DNA from: Verrucomicrobiota bacterium
GTDB taxonomy: Bacteria; Verrucomicrobiota; Verrucomicrobiia; Opitutales; Opitutaceae
Assembly: GCA_963205455.1 (NCBI GenBank)
Contig: CAUJJL010000088.1
Location: 1 to 64,000 of the forward strand
Length of the DNA stretch: 64,000 bases
Direction of reading: 5' to 3'
Every line of letters starts with the position of its first letter. Positions within the stretch are counted from its first letter, which is position 1. Below, in pieces: positions 7,078 to 16,096 of the stretch. The notes beneath the pieces are model-generated. The model did not search any database and was not told the DNA's origin. It saw only the letters and a program-made list of their open reading frames with translations. Position numbers and translations under genes: made by a program.

Positions 7078-9861
7078 CTATTTCTTCATGTCTGCAACGG
7101 CAGCCTGCGCTGCCGCCAGTCGAGCAACAGGCACGCGGTAGGGCGAGCAGGATACGTAGTTCAGTCCCAGCCGGTGACAGAACTTCACCGAATCCGGATC
7201 TCCACCGTGCTCGCCGCAGATACCGAGCTTGATGTCAGGACGGGTCTGGCGGCCCTTCTCGATCGCGATCCGCATGAGCTGTCCGACACCCGTCTGATCG
7301 ATGCTTGCGAACGGATTCTTCTTCATGATCTCGGCATCCTGGTATGCGCCGAGGAAGGAACCTGAATCGTCGCGTGACATCCCCAGCGTGGTCTGGGTAA
7401 GGTCATTGGTTCCGAAGCTGAAGAACTCCGCGGTTGAGGCGATCTCATCGGCCGTGAGCGCGCCGCGCGGGATCTCGATCATCGTGCCTACGGAGTAGTT
7501 GATCTTCGACTTGGTTTCTTTCTGCACTGCGGCGGCGACTTCGTGCACGAGTGCAACCTGCAGGTCGAGCTCACGCTTGAAGCCGACGAGAGGGATCATG
7601 ATTTCAGGCTTGGCCTTGAACCCTGCCTTGTTCGCAGCGGCGGCCGCTTCGAAAACGGCCCTTGCCTGCATCGCGGTGATTTCCGGGAACTTGATGCCCA
7701 GACGGCAGCCGCGGAATCCGAGCATGGGATTGAACTCATGGAGTTCGTGAACCCGATGCATGATCTTTTCGACCGGGATGCCGAGTTTTCGGGCGAGATC
7801 CATCTGCTGCTCCTTGGTCTGCGGCAGGAATTCGTGCAAGGGTGGATCGAGGAAACGGATGGTTGCCGGAAATCCCTTGAGCGCCTTGAAGATTCCCAGG
7901 AAGTCCTCGCGCTGGTAGGGAAGAAGCTTGTCGAGGGCGGCCTTGCGGGCTTCGAGGCTCTCGGCGAGAATCATTTCGCGCATCGCATCGATGCGGTTGC
8001 CTTCAAAGAACATGTGCTCCGTGCGGGTGAGGCCGATTCCGACCGCGCCAAATGCAATTGCATTCTGGGTCTGTTCTGGAGTGTCGGCATTGGTGCGGAC
8101 CGAGAGCCTGGTGGCTTGGGAGCACCATTTCATCAACTGGCTGTAGTTCCTGAATTTCTCAGTGGCTCTTGACGCAGCGTCGTTGTGCAGGAGGCCGGCG
8201 ATGATCTCGGAAGGGGCGGTCTTGATTTGACCGGCGTAGACGGTGCCCGAGGTGCCGTCGATGGAGAGAAAATCCCCTTCACCGAAAACCTGGCCTGCAA
8301 CCGTCACGGTCTTCTTGTCATAGTCAAGTTCCAGCGCGGCGGCGCCACAAACGCAGACCTTGCCCATCTGCCGGGCGACAAGGGCGGCATGGGAGGAGAC
8401 TCCGCCCCGTGCGGTGAGGATGCCTTCAGCGGCGATCATGCCACGGAGATCCTCGGGGGAGGTTTCGACACGGACGAGAAGGACCTTTTCGCCGCGAGCG
8501 GCTGCGGCGACTGCCCGCTCCGCGTTGAAGTAGATCCTGCCCGTGGCCGCTCCTGGGCCGGCGGGAAGGCCGGTTGCAATGGCGCGAGCCTTCTTGATCT
8601 CGCCGAGATCAAAGATCGGAGCCAGCAATTGTTCGAGCTGGTCGGCGGGATTGCGCAGGATAGCGGTCTTCCAATCGATCAGCTTTTCCCTGACCATGTC
8701 GATGGAGAACTTGAGCGCGGCTGCGGCGGTGCGTTTGCCGTTTCGCGTCTGCAGCATGAACAGCTTGCCCTCCTGGATGGTGAACTCGATGTCCTGAACG
8801 TCCTTGAAATGCTTTTCGAGAATGGCGCGGACCTTGAGGAGTTCCGCATAGGACTTTGGCATTTCCTTCTTCAGGTTGATCACGGGCTCGGGCGTACGCA
8901 CGCCGGCCACGACGTCCTCCCCTTGTGCATTGATCAGGAACTCACCGTAGAATTCGTTGACGCCGTTTGCTGGGTTGCGCGTAAACGCAACGCCGGATCC
9001 GGAGGTGTCGCCGGTGTTGCCATAGACCATGGCCTGCACATTCACGGCGGTTCCCCATTCAGAGGGGATGTTGTACTTGCGGCGGTAAACGATTGCGCGG
9101 TCGTTCATCCATGAGCCGAACACGGCACCCGCGGCACCGCGCAATTGATCCCAGGGGTTGCTCGGGAATCCTTTCCCTGTGCGCTCCTTGACGAGTGCTT
9201 TGAAGCGGGTGACGAGTTCCTGCTGATCCTCCGCCGTCAGCTTCGAGTCCTCGATGTCACTGTGATACTTTTCGTGCTTGAAGGTGTGGATAACGGTTTC
9301 GAATGGCTCGTGATCTTCGCCTTCCTTCTTCTGCACACCGAGGACGACATCGCCGTACATCTGTACGAAGCGCCGGTAACAGTCCCACGCGAAGCGGTCG
9401 TTCTTTGTTGCCGCCGCGAGGGCCAGGACGGTTTCATCGTTAAGGCCGAGGTTGAGGATCGTGTCCATCATGCCGGGCATGGAGTCGCGCGCACCTGAGC
9501 GGACGGCCACGAGGAGCGGGAATCCCTTGGAGTCGCCGAACTTGTAACCCATGATCCGCTCCATGTTTCGCACTCCGGCTTCGATCTGACCCTGGAGGGA
9601 TAGCGGATAGGACTTCTTGTTTGCGTAGAAATAGGTGCAGACTTCCGTTGTGATCGTGAAGCCCGGAGGCACGGGCAGGCCGATGCGGGTCATTTCGGCG
9701 AGGTTTGCGCCTTTGCCTCCCAGAAGGTTTTTCATCGTACCGTTGCCATCGGCTTTGCCGGCGCCCCAGGTGTAGACGTATTTTGTATTCTTCGAGGGCG
9801 CTGCTTTGGCGCCTGCTTTGCCCCGTTGGGCTGATTTTTTCGCTTTGGATTTTGCGGCCAT
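7078..9861 (-). CDS. ppdK: Pyruvate, phosphate dikinase
   Basis: Interconverts pyruvate, ATP and Pi with phosphoenolpyruvate, AMP and PPi, either as a PPi-linked glycolytic step or for PEP synthesis. The N-terminal ATP-grasp domain starts at the [10 protein letters not shown] motif; the central phosphohistidine domain has [12 protein letters not shown] with the swivelling His; the C-terminal PEP/pyruvate barrel has the catalytic Cys region GICGEHGG and SCSPYRVP. The start at 9861 gives 927 residues, about 50 longer than typical, because of a basic Lys/Ala tail of some 28 residues before the conserved domain. An upstream in-frame start at 9951 would add 30 residues without conservation. It is divergent from tatC and followed by a hairpin at 7011-7040. 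Confidence 0.97.
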   Translation of the reverse strand: MAAKSKAKKSAQRGKAGAKAAPSKNTKYVYTWGAGKADGNGTMKNLLGGKGANLAEMTRIGLPVPPGFTITTEVCTYFYANKKSYPLSLQGQIEAGVRNMERIMGYKFGDSKGFPLLVAVRSGARDSMPGMMDTILNLGLNDETVLALAAATKNDRFAWDCYRRFVQMYGDVVLGVQKKEGEDHEPFETVIHTFKHEKYHSDIEDSKLTAEDQQELVTRFKALVKERTGKGFPSNPWDQLRGAAGAVFGSWMNDRAIVYRRKYNIPSEWGTAVNVQAMVYGNTGDTSGSGVAFTRNPANGVNEFYGEFLINAQGEDVVAGVRTPEPVINLKKEMPKSYAELLKVRAILEKHFKDVQDIEFTIQEGKLFMLQTRNGKRTAAAALKFSIDMVREKLIDWKTAILRNPADQLEQLLAPIFDLGEIKKARAIATGLPAGPGAATGRIYFNAERAVAAAARGEKVLLVRVETSPEDLRGMIAAEGILTARGGVSSHAALVARQMGKVCVCGAAALELDYDKKTVTVAGQVFGEGDFLSIDGTSGTVYAGQIKTAPSEIIAGLLHNDAASRATEKFRNYSQLMKWCSQATRLSVRTNADTPEQTQNAIAFGAVGIGLTRTEHMFFEGNRIDAMREMILAESLEARKAALDKLLPYQREDFLGIFKALKGFPATIRFLDPPLHEFLPQTKEQQMDLARKLGIPVEKIMHRVHELHEFNPMLGFRGCRLGIKFPEITAMQARAVFEAAAAANKAGFKAKPEIMIPLVGFKRELDLQVALVHEVAAAVQKETKSKINYSVGTMIEIPRGALTADEIASTAEFFSFGTNDLTQTTLGMSRDDSGSFLGAYQDAEIMKKNPFASIDQTGVGQLMRIAIEKGRQTRPDIKLGICGEHGGDPDSVKFCHRLGLNYVSCSPYRVPVARLAAAQAAVADMKK

Positions 9862-10066
9862 AGGATTGAGAGGACTGATTGAAAGGAAAATGACCTGTGT
9901 GCGTGTGCACGCGGAGAGTTGAGCCAATACCCCGAGGGGCCAGGGTGTCAACGGCGCAGGGGAGTGACATCCGCGCTCTTCGGCAATCCGTTCGCACCCT
10001 GCACGACCTGTGCTACGGGCTAGCCTTCCGGAAGAAAATGTTCAAGCTGGCCGATTCCTATCCACG

Positions 10067-10882
10067 GTGAGCCAGCCCTACGATTCCTCCTCCGACTCCG
10101 ACGACGACTCCGATGCGCCCATAGATCCGCGCGAGAAACCCATGGGTTTTTTTGAGCACTTGGAGGAACTCCGATGGACCCTGGTCAAGAGCGCGATCGC
10201 GTTTGTTGCCTGCGCCTGTCTCGTGGGCATTTTCCTCAAGGAGTTCAATCACGTGCTTCTGGAGCCGCTTACTCGCATTGCTGCGGAGTACCCTGAAGTT
10301 AAGCTTGATTTGGGCACAACCACCATCATGGAGGCTTTTTCCGTTGTCATCCAGATGTGCACGGTTGGGGGATTGCTCATCGCATCGCCATTGATTGTGT
10401 TTTTCTTTGGTCAGTTTGTTTCTCCAGCGTTGACCAGGAAAGAGTTGAAGATGGTGGCTCCGGTCGGGATTTCGGCGATTGTCCTGTTTGTCCTGGGCTG
10501 CTCCTTCAGCTTCTGGCTCCTGGTTCCAAGCACCATTCGGGTCTCGATTGAGATCAATCAGTTGTTCGGTTTCACGCTTCGCTGGACCCCGGCAGCGTAT
10601 TACAGCCTCCTGACCTGGCTCGTTGGTGGGGTCGGTGCCTCGTTTGAGTTTCCCCTGATCATTGTCTTGGCGGTTTATATGGGATTGCTGGAGGTATCGA
10701 CGTTGCGGAAATACCGGCGTCACGCTGTGGTAGCCATTTTCATCCTCGCGGCGGTGGTCACTCCGACCCCCGATCCGTTCACCCAGGCGATGTTTGCCGT
10801 GCCGTTGTATGCACTCTATGAACTCGCCATCCTGGCTGGCTCGCGCATTACCAAGCGACGCGAAGCCGAGATGGAATCGTGA
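10067..10882 (+). CDS. tatC: Sec-independent protein translocase TatC
   Basis: Core membrane receptor of the twin-arginine export pathway for folded proteins. The conserved cytosolic N-terminus MGFFEHLEELR precedes six predicted transmembrane helices, and the TPTPDPFTQ motif before the last helices is characteristic of TatC. Basic and acidic residues follow at the C-terminus. The start is uncertain: I use GTG at 10067 (271 residues, with an acidic Asp/Ser-rich head); GTG at 10010 and ATG at 10142 are also in frame. None has a strong ribosome binding site. No tatA or tatB lies next to it, so these must be elsewhere. Confidence 0.95.
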   Translation: MSQPYDSSSDSDDDSDAPIDPREKPMGFFEHLEELRWTLVKSAIAFVACACLVGIFLKEFNHVLLEPLTRIAAEYPEVKLDLGTTTIMEAFSVVIQMCTVGGLLIASPLIVFFFGQFVSPALTRKELKMVAPVGISAIVLFVLGCSFSFWLLVPSTIRVSIEINQLFGFTLRWTPAAYYSLLTWLVGGVGASFEFPLIIVLAVYMGLLEVSTLRKYRRHAVVAIFILAAVVTPTPDPFTQAMFAVPLYALYELAILAGSRITKRREAEMES

Positions 10883-10970
10883 CCGACTTGGTGGTCGAAT
10901 CAAAGGCTATCGCTCACGACCCGATCACTATCGCTGCTTGTTGCCCCCGTCGAGGCGCGGCACGGAGTGA

Positions 10971-11420
10971 TCAGGCATCCGGACGAAATTGCCTCAACTG
11001 TCGGGAAATGTCGGGGTTTGCAGCGAGGTAGCGTGACAGTGCCTCGATCGCTGAAAATGTCTCGGGACTGACATGATGCTCGAGACCCTCAACGTCATGC
11101 TCAATGACAGCCTCGGGGAGGTTTAGCTGTCGCAGGAAGGTTGTCAGCAGTTCGTGCCTGTGGGCGATCCGTGTGGCAACAGCTTCACCGGCACTTGTCA
11201 GGACCATGCCCCGGTATTTTTCATATTTGACCAGCCCCTCGGCATCGAGGCGCTGAATCATGGTGGTTACGCTTGCCTGCGAGATCTTGAGTTCGGCGGC
11301 AATGTCGACCACACGAGCATATCCCTTGCTCCGAATCAGGTCTCTAATCCGTTCGAGATAGTCTTCAACCGCCGCCGTGGTCCGCGGCGTACCGGTATCG
11401 GTTGTTGGATTGTCTGGCAC
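10971..11420 (-). CDS. mntR: MntR-type manganese-responsive regulator (DtxR family)
   Basis: A 149-residue DtxR/MntR repressor: an N-terminal winged helix (about 15-80) and a metal-binding dimerisation domain. Residues matching the manganese ligands of Bacillus MntR are all present at a constant offset of 12: D20, E23, H89, E111, E114 and H115 (motifs VEDYLE, HRHELL, DVEGLEHH). There is no SH3-like third domain, so it is MntR-like rather than IdeR-like. It probably represses Mn uptake genes when Mn(II) is plentiful. No manganese transporter lies nearby. It is last in a minus-strand series, 39 bases after a small membrane protein. Confidence 0.93.
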   Translation of the reverse strand: MPDNPTTDTGTPRTTAAVEDYLERIRDLIRSKGYARVVDIAAELKISQASVTTMIQRLDAEGLVKYEKYRGMVLTSAGEAVATRIAHRHELLTTFLRQLNLPEAVIEHDVEGLEHHVSPETFSAIEALSRYLAANPDISRQLRQFRPDA

Positions 11421-11459
11421 TCAGGAAAAATCGGTCGGGCCGAATGCCTGAGTCAACCG

Positions 11460-11702
11460 TTACTTCCGCCTGGCTTCGAGCTGTGCCTTCAAGACAACGC
11501 GAAACATCTGCAACGCCAGCCAGAATACTCCGGTGAGACAGGCTGAGCCCAATGCACCCCAAAGAAGGATCATTTTCGGGTCCGTCGAAGGCACATGGGA
11601 TTCAACGATCCACAGCATCAGCAGGAAAAATCCGATGACGAGAATGGCATCCACAACCAGACTCACGGCGGTAACGGAAGATTTGGCAGTCGGCGAAGAC
11701 AT
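11460..11702 (-). CDS. Small membrane protein, two predicted transmembrane helices
   Basis: An 80-residue protein with hydrophobic helices at about 14-33 and 45-68, a short polar connection and a basic C-terminus (EARRK), so the tail is likely cytosolic. I do not recognise a family. It lies between the frameshifted lipoprotein gene and mntR on the same strand and may share their transcript. Confidence 0.65.
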   Translation of the reverse strand: MSSPTAKSSVTAVSLVVDAILVIGFFLLMLWIVESHVPSTDPKMILLWGALGSACLTGVFWLALQMFRVVLKAQLEARRK

Positions 11703-11827
11703 GGAAACGATTTAGGGGGGCATCCAAAAGTTGTCCACGATTTTCCTTGGCCGGCCTGCCGGTACCGAGCCCGAGGCGCAGGAATGAGCACGCAGAAAGG
11801 AGACAAGGCTGGCTCCAACGTGCGTGA

Positions 11828-12457
11828 CTATTCGCGTTGAAGCATGATGGTTTGCCGGTCCCTGTCATTGTCGGTAGCCAGGGCGACAGTGAGTTCGAGC
11901 CTGTCGAGGTTGGCTAGCGATCCACGCATGGGCTCCAAGGTGACACTTTCGTCGGCTCCGAGCGTGGCTCTTTCAGGAAAGGGCACGAAATTTCCAAGAA
12001 TCGAGACTATTTCCTGAACGCGGACCGTGATGGATTCCTGCGAGGTGTTTTTCAGAGTGATGCTGAGCGCCTGACGGGGAAACGCCCCGCCACTCCCACG
12101 AGGTCGATTTCCGGATATTCCCGTATCCATTCGGCCACCCCTATGGGGACTTTCTCGTCCATCACCGTCGTGCCAGCGTCCGCCGCCTGAAGAATGACCG
12201 CCTGCACGTCCACCGCCTTCAGCCGCGTCGGGGTCTCCGCCTTGCGTTCGCGGAGGTATTGACGCGCTGAGTGTGGCCGTGACCGCGATGCGGCCCTTAA
12301 GAAAAGATTGGGTTGCAAGCAGCTTCGGTTGGGGTGGCCCCATTCTCTCACGAAAATCAGCGCGTCTTTCCTTTGGAGAAGAACAGCCGACAACAAGCGC
12401 AAGAGTGAGGATAGCGGCGCCAAATGGCAGGGTGACGGAAAATGGAGCGAGTTGCAT
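11828..12457 (-). CDS. Lipoprotein with a probable pair of compensating frameshifts
   Basis: From the ATG at 12457 the protein has a lipoprotein signal peptide ending in the lipobox LVVGC, so it should be anchored in a membrane. The first ~60 and last ~80 residues look like ordinary protein; the end (ALSITLKNTSQESITVRVQ) has beta-strand character. Between about 12091 and 12265 the open frame instead reads as a Gly/Arg/Asp/Ser-rich string, while the +1 frame reads as normal protein (RQYLRERKAETPTRL, VAEWIREYPEIDLVG) with GC-rich third positions. The simplest reading is one extra base near 12261-12273 and one lost base near 12075-12091 beside GGGG and CCCC runs. I cannot tell sequencing error from mutation. 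A start further upstream (12661) would overlap the TPR gene and is unlikely. Function unknown. Confidence 0.6.
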   Translation of the reverse strand: MQLAPFSVTLPFGAAILTLALVVGCSSPKERRADFRERMGPPQPKLLATQSFLKGRIAVTATLSASIPPRTQGGDPDAAEGGGRAGGHSSGGGRWHDGDGRESPHRGGRMDTGISGNRPRGSGGAFPRQALSITLKNTSQESITVRVQEIVSILGNFVPFPERATLGADESVTLEPMRGSLANLDRLELTVALATDNDRDRQTIMLQRE

Positions 12458-12557
12458 GGGTGTACGAACAGTTGCGACCTGCCCTGTCGGAACCGGATCC
12501 ACGAATTTGAAGAACGGGTTTCGATCAGCTTTCCGGCGGTGCATCGAACGGCGCGGG

Positions 12558-12917
12558 TCAATCGAGTCCGTCCGTGTGCTGCGGCGGGTTGGCGAGTTGA
12601 TCTTTCCAACCGAGTATCCTGGCTTGGGCACCGAAGTGCTCGGCTTTGGCTTTTTCGCCACGCTCCATCCAGATCCGGGAGAGGGTGGTGTTTATGAAAA
12701 GATCGCCAGGTCTAAGGTCGTGGGCCTTTTCGGCGGCGGTGAGTGCATCGTCGAGGCGTCGAAGGGAGAAATTGATTTCCGCGGTTGCATGCCAGGCCTC
12801 GAAGGATTCGGGGGAGATTGACGTCGCCCGGGCAAGCTTGGACAGCGCTGCATCGATTTCCCCCAAGGTGAAATCGAGAGTCGCATCGTCCACCAGAGAC
12901 TGGATGTTTTCCGTCAT
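12558..12917 (-). CDS. Small TPR protein
   Basis: A 119-residue soluble protein starting at the ATG at 12917. Residues about 12-80 form two tetratricopeptide repeats (LGEIDAALSKLARATSISP, then LRRLDDALTAAEKAHDLRP), followed by a third partial helix pair (WMERGEKAKAEHFGAQAR). No signal peptide is seen. It sits between a membrane-anchored coiled-coil gene upstream and a lipoprotein gene downstream and may act as their cytosolic adaptor. An in-frame start at 12965 would add 16 residues. Confidence 0.75.
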   Translation of the reverse strand: MTENIQSLVDDATLDFTLGEIDAALSKLARATSISPESFEAWHATAEINFSLRRLDDALTAAEKAHDLRPGDLFINTTLSRIWMERGEKAKAEHFGAQARILGWKDQLANPPQHTDGLD

Positions 12918-12995
12918 GCTGGCCAGATCAGAGAGTCCGACGGTGGGACACAATCCCTGTTTCAAACCCGAATCCGCAGCAGGACTGCGCCTGCG

Positions 12996-13718
12996 TCAAT
13001 TCTTTGGACGCAGGGAGTCCAGATCCTGCTGAAGCTCCGCTTGAAGCTTCGAGAGGCGCTCGGTCGCAGCTTTCGAAGCCTCCTGTCTCACACGCTGAAC
13101 GGCCTGTCGTTCCTCCGCCTGCTTCTTGATTGCCTGGATGCGTTCGAGCGCCTGACGGTTCTGCTCCGAATAGGTTTCAAGGCTGGAATTGAGGGCTTCA
13201 CACCGTGCGACCAGGCTTTCGAATCGGGCAAGGTCGTCCTGAAGGTTCTTCATTTGGCCGGTCTTGTCGCGGATCTGTTCTGCAAGGCGGGCCGACTGAC
13301 TGGCCTTCAACTTGTCTTCGCGAATGATCTTTTCGCATTTACCCATGGCTTCCGAGGCCTGCCCAAGGCCTGCGCGGGCTTCGGCCAGGATGCGAGATGC
13401 CTCTGCGCTCAGTTCTGCACGTCGGCGACCCAATTCTGCGACGCGCGCGCTATGGTCGAGCAATTCGCGTTCGCTGGTCACGGTGCCCTGCAGCAGCGCA
13501 TCTGTTCGCCGGATAAGGTCCTCGCGCAGGTCAGTCGATTGCACGATCGTTGATTTTACGCGCTCCATCGTGCCGTCAAAAAACTCCATGGCAACTACGG
13601 TCGCCTTGAGGGCCTCGCGCTGCTCCCGCTGCATCTGCTGGTACGAAGTCACACCCGCGCCCATGGCGAGCAGGGCGCTGACCGACGAACCGAGTACAAC
13701 GATTGCCTTGCGTGTCAT
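12996..13718 (-). CDS. Membrane-anchored coiled-coil protein
   Basis: A 240-residue protein with one N-terminal hydrophobic segment (about 5-25) followed by almost continuous alpha-helical coiled coil rich in Glu, Gln, Arg and Ala, such as ESLVARCEALNSSLETYS and AERQAVQRVRQEASK. It is probably a single-pass inner-membrane protein with a long periplasmic rod. Its start overlaps the stop of the lipoprotein gene upstream by four bases (13715-13718), suggesting the two are made together and act together. I do not recognise a family. Confidence 0.75.
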   Translation of the reverse strand: MTRKAIVVLGSSVSALLAMGAGVTSYQQMQREQREALKATVVAMEFFDGTMERVKSTIVQSTDLREDLIRRTDALLQGTVTSERELLDHSARVAELGRRRAELSAEASRILAEARAGLGQASEAMGKCEKIIREDKLKASQSARLAEQIRDKTGQMKNLQDDLARFESLVARCEALNSSLETYSEQNRQALERIQAIKKQAEERQAVQRVRQEASKAATERLSKLQAELQQDLDSLRPKN

Positions 13719-14413
13719 GGCTTGGCCCCCAGTTCGCTCTCGATGCTGCGGGTTTCGCGTTCAAGAGCCATGAGTGACTGCCGACTTGAGCCGATGATCT
13801 TGTTTGTCTCGGCCTCCAACCGGGCGATGCCTTCACGATCGCTATTGTCGGCCCGCGCCATTGACCGGATCTGCGCCATCAACGGCATCAGTTCGCGTCG
13901 GACACGTCGTGCGTATTCCCGGACGGTACGTCCCCTGTCGTACCGGCTTGCGAGATCCGCGGTGCGTGTATTCAAATTCACGATACGCTCCGACAGCGAA
14001 ACCAAATCAGCCTGGACGCCCGATTCAATCATCACGACCTGGGTTGGGAACGAGAACGTCCGCGCGATTTCCGCGAGCATGTCTTCCGAGGTCGGTTCCT
14101 TTTCGGATTCAAAAAGGTCGCTACCGATATAAGTCCCGATCTCTTCGAAAATTTTTTCGGCTGGCTTGCCCTCAGGCAGTCGTTCGACCGTCGTCAGGAG
14201 AGCATCATAGCGAAGCAGAACCTGATCGATGGAGGTGATGCTTTCCTGGATTTGGTCCGCCAAACTGGTCGCAGGCGATTCCGGTGCGGCCACCACTGCG
14301 GGTTTGGGCTGCTCCGCGGTACGTGGCGCGGTTGTGCACGCGCTGAACGAAAAAAGCGCGAGACAAAGAGTAACAGCAATGACAGTGATACGGGGCACGA
14401 CGGGTCTCCGCAA
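13715..14413 (-). CDS. Lipoprotein with helical domain, unknown function
   Basis: A 232-residue protein with a lipoprotein signal peptide: basic start, hydrophobic core and lipobox FSFSAC (Cys near residue 26). A short Pro/Ala linker leads to a mostly helical domain (about 50-230) with long charged helices. It is the first gene of a coupled pair with the membrane coiled-coil protein. The combination of an outer- or inner-membrane lipoprotein with an inner-membrane rod suggests an envelope-spanning structure, but this is inference and no family is recognised. Confidence 0.75.
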   Translation of the reverse strand: MRRPVVPRITVIAVTLCLALFSFSACTTAPRTAEQPKPAVVAAPESPATSLADQIQESITSIDQVLLRYDALLTTVERLPEGKPAEKIFEEIGTYIGSDLFESEKEPTSEDMLAEIARTFSFPTQVVMIESGVQADLVSLSERIVNLNTRTADLASRYDRGRTVREYARRVRRELMPLMAQIRSMARADNSDREGIARLEAETNKIIGSSRQSLMALERETRSIESELGAKP

Positions 14414-14667
14414 ACGGGTGGGTGCGGATCAGGACGATGGTGATCGTGCCTCACGTGGGGTAATTTGTCCAGTCGGCAAAGGGGTTTTCCCTCTCCAGAG
14501 CCCTCCGTATAGTTACGAAGCATGGCGGATGAGCCTCAGGATCAAGTCGGATCGGCGGGTATGCTGAGCGGTGCTTTCTCGCCAAACCGCCGGAGGGAGC
14601 TGTGGTAAGGCCGATGCGGTGCCGGCGGCGATAACGCCAATAGGGCGTACGCCACAGCGTTTCCTCC
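14414..14667. other. Intergenic region, no gene seen
   Basis: About 250 bases between the lipoprotein start and the CusF-like gene stop. It holds a loose inverted repeat (GCTGTGG ... CCACAGC, roughly 14599-14659) that might fold but has no U-tract. No coding frame looks protein-like. Confidence 0.4.
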
Positions 14668-15042
14668 TTAGGGGATCACCGTCACCGATTCAATCCACCA
14701 GCCGTCATCCTTCCGCAAAAGCAGGCCGGTGATTTTCTGTCCCTTCGCGACCCTCTGTAGGGTGGTGGGGTCAGTCTTCAGCAACATGGTCATGGCGCGC
14801 ATGACTCCGGGGATTTCCTCATGCTTGACGAGCAGTGCTTGTTTGTCGGTGCGCACGCCCACGATTACCCCCTTGATGGGATGCCGGACGGGAATTTCAA
14901 CCTTGTCGGCGGACATCCGGACGCAGCTGGGCGACCCTGTAAAGTCACTTGCTGCCGCGTAATCGACATGCGGATTTGCGATGCATGGTGCCAGCGCGGT
15001 GAGATAGAGCGGGATGGAGGTTATTGAGAGGGATCTGGCCAT
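14668..15042 (-). CDS. CusF-like periplasmic metal-binding protein
   Basis: The start at 15042 gives 124 residues with an N-terminal signal peptide (hydrophobic run about 5-20). The C-terminal ~70 residues match the CusF/copper-binding fold: KGVIVGVRTDKQALLVKHE, IPGVMRAMTMLLKT and a final WW-containing strand. The HEEIPGVM...AMTM pattern resembles the His/Met/Met metal site of CusF-type proteins, which bind Cu(I) or Ag(I) in the periplasm; the aromatic residue near the site in E. coli CusF is not obvious here. No efflux pump genes are adjacent. The longer in-frame reading from 15249 has no signal peptide at its start and is less likely. Confidence 0.75.
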   Translation of the reverse strand: MARSLSITSIPLYLTALAPCIANPHVDYAAASDFTGSPSCVRMSADKVEIPVRHPIKGVIVGVRTDKQALLVKHEEIPGVMRAMTMLLKTDPTTLQRVAKGQKITGLLLRKDDGWWIESVTVIP

Positions 15043-15328
15043 GCGACCACCGTGTGCTTGATTGCCGAATCCGCAATGGAATTGAGAAAACGTGGACGCA
15101 CGGCAGTTGCTGGCCCATCGCGCCATCGGGGTGTTCCGGCTCCATGCTGTGGAAAGCTCTTTCCTCGGTCTATCAATGGCAGAGAGGCCGCCGCTGTGCA
15201 GGCGCAGAGACCCGAGGGCACCTACCTGGCTGAATCGAGTTCCACTCATGCCGGGTCCGATGCCGTTTCACTTTGAAGATTGAAAAGCAGTTCCGGCTCA
15301 ATGAGCCTTGTCGTTCAGCAGCTCAGCC
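15043..15328. other. Intergenic region upstream of tRNA-Ser and CusF-like gene
   Basis: About 286 bases that must hold the promoters of the divergent CusF-like gene and tRNA-Ser. No open frame here looks protein-like and I see no strong repeat. Confidence 0.4.
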
Positions 15329-15416
15329 GGAGAGGTGGCAGAGTGGTCTATCGCGACGGTCTTGAAAACCGTTGGGGCGCAAGCTCCCGGGGGTTCGAAT
15401 CCCTCCCTCTCCGCCA
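15329..15416 (+). tRNA. tRNA-Ser (anticodon UGA)
   Basis: The 88-base sequence folds as a class II tRNA: acceptor arms GGAGAGG / CCTCTCC, discriminator G, encoded CCA (15414-15416), anticodon loop CTTGAAA with TGA, a long variable arm (GGGCGCAAGCTCCC region) and T loop GGTTCGAATCC. It reads UCA and related Ser codons. An ECF sigma gene starts 77 bases downstream on the same strand. Confidence 0.97.
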
Positions 15417-15493
15417 AACTTCATCTTTCCGTCGGTCGGCTTCAATCTGTGGGAACAATTCAAAAATACGCCCATCACACTGCTGCTGAGCGT

Positions 15494-16096
15494 ATGAGCA
15501 CCAAAGCGCAGGACGTTGCTTTCGACAGGATTCTGGTCGACCGATTCAAATCCGGAGATCAATCGGCTTTCGATGAGATGGTGAGGCGCCATTGGGACAG
15601 AATCTATGCAATGGTGCATCAATTGCTTAGGAATCAGCAGGATGCGGAGGAGGTGACGCAGGACGCGTTCATACGCGCACACAAAGGGTTGGTGAACTTC
15701 CGCGGGGACTCGGCTTTTTCCACCTGGCTTTATCAAATCGCCACCAATCTGGCCCGGAATCGCTACTGGTACTGGTGGCGGCGTAAGCGGGATCAGACCG
15801 TTTCCTTCGACCAACCCGTGGGGCCGGACAACTCCACGCCGTTGGCCGAGGTTTTTGCTGCAGAACAGGAGACACCGGACGATGTAACCGTCACCCAGGA
15901 ACTGATCGACCGCATTGCGGTCGGAATGGAAAAGCTCTCACCCAAGCACCGCGAAATCCTAGTCCTGCGCAATATCAAGAACCTGTCCTATGAGGAGATT
16001 GCAGTCATCCTCGGAATCTCGGTCGGCACCGTGAAAAGCCGCATTGCGCGTGCGCGTGAAAGCCTTCGGCAACGCATGGGAGACGATTTCAAATGA
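15494..16096 (+). CDS. ECF-subfamily RNA polymerase sigma factor (RpoE-like)
   Basis: A 200-residue sigma factor with region 2 at about 20-85 (FDEMVRRHWDRIY, DAEEVTQDAFIRA, FSTWLYQIATNLARN) and region 4 at about 135-190 (KLSPKHREILVLRN, YEEIAVILGISVGTVKSRI, the helix-turn-helix that reads the -35 element). There is no region 1.1 or 3. The ATG at 15494 is chosen because reading further upstream would run into tRNA-Ser. Its stop overlaps the start of a membrane anti-sigma-like gene by four bases (16093-16096), the usual ECF pairing. Confidence 0.95.
   Translation: MSTKAQDVAFDRILVDRFKSGDQSAFDEMVRRHWDRIYAMVHQLLRNQQDAEEVTQDAFIRAHKGLVNFRGDSAFSTWLYQIATNLARNRYWYWWRRKRDQTVSFDQPVGPDNSTPLAEVFAAEQETPDDVTVTQELIDRIAVGMEKLSPKHREILVLRNIKNLSYEEIAVILGISVGTVKSRIARARESLRQRMGDDFK

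Noticed and set aside
7543..9114. Two long plus-strand frames opposite ppdK
   Set aside because: They are antisense to conserved PPDK domains and have no family motifs; long antisense frames are expected at this GC content.
15308..15493. Upstream extension of the ECF sigma gene
   Set aside because: It would overlap the tRNA-Ser gene; the ATG at 15494 gives the normal sigma factor N-terminus.
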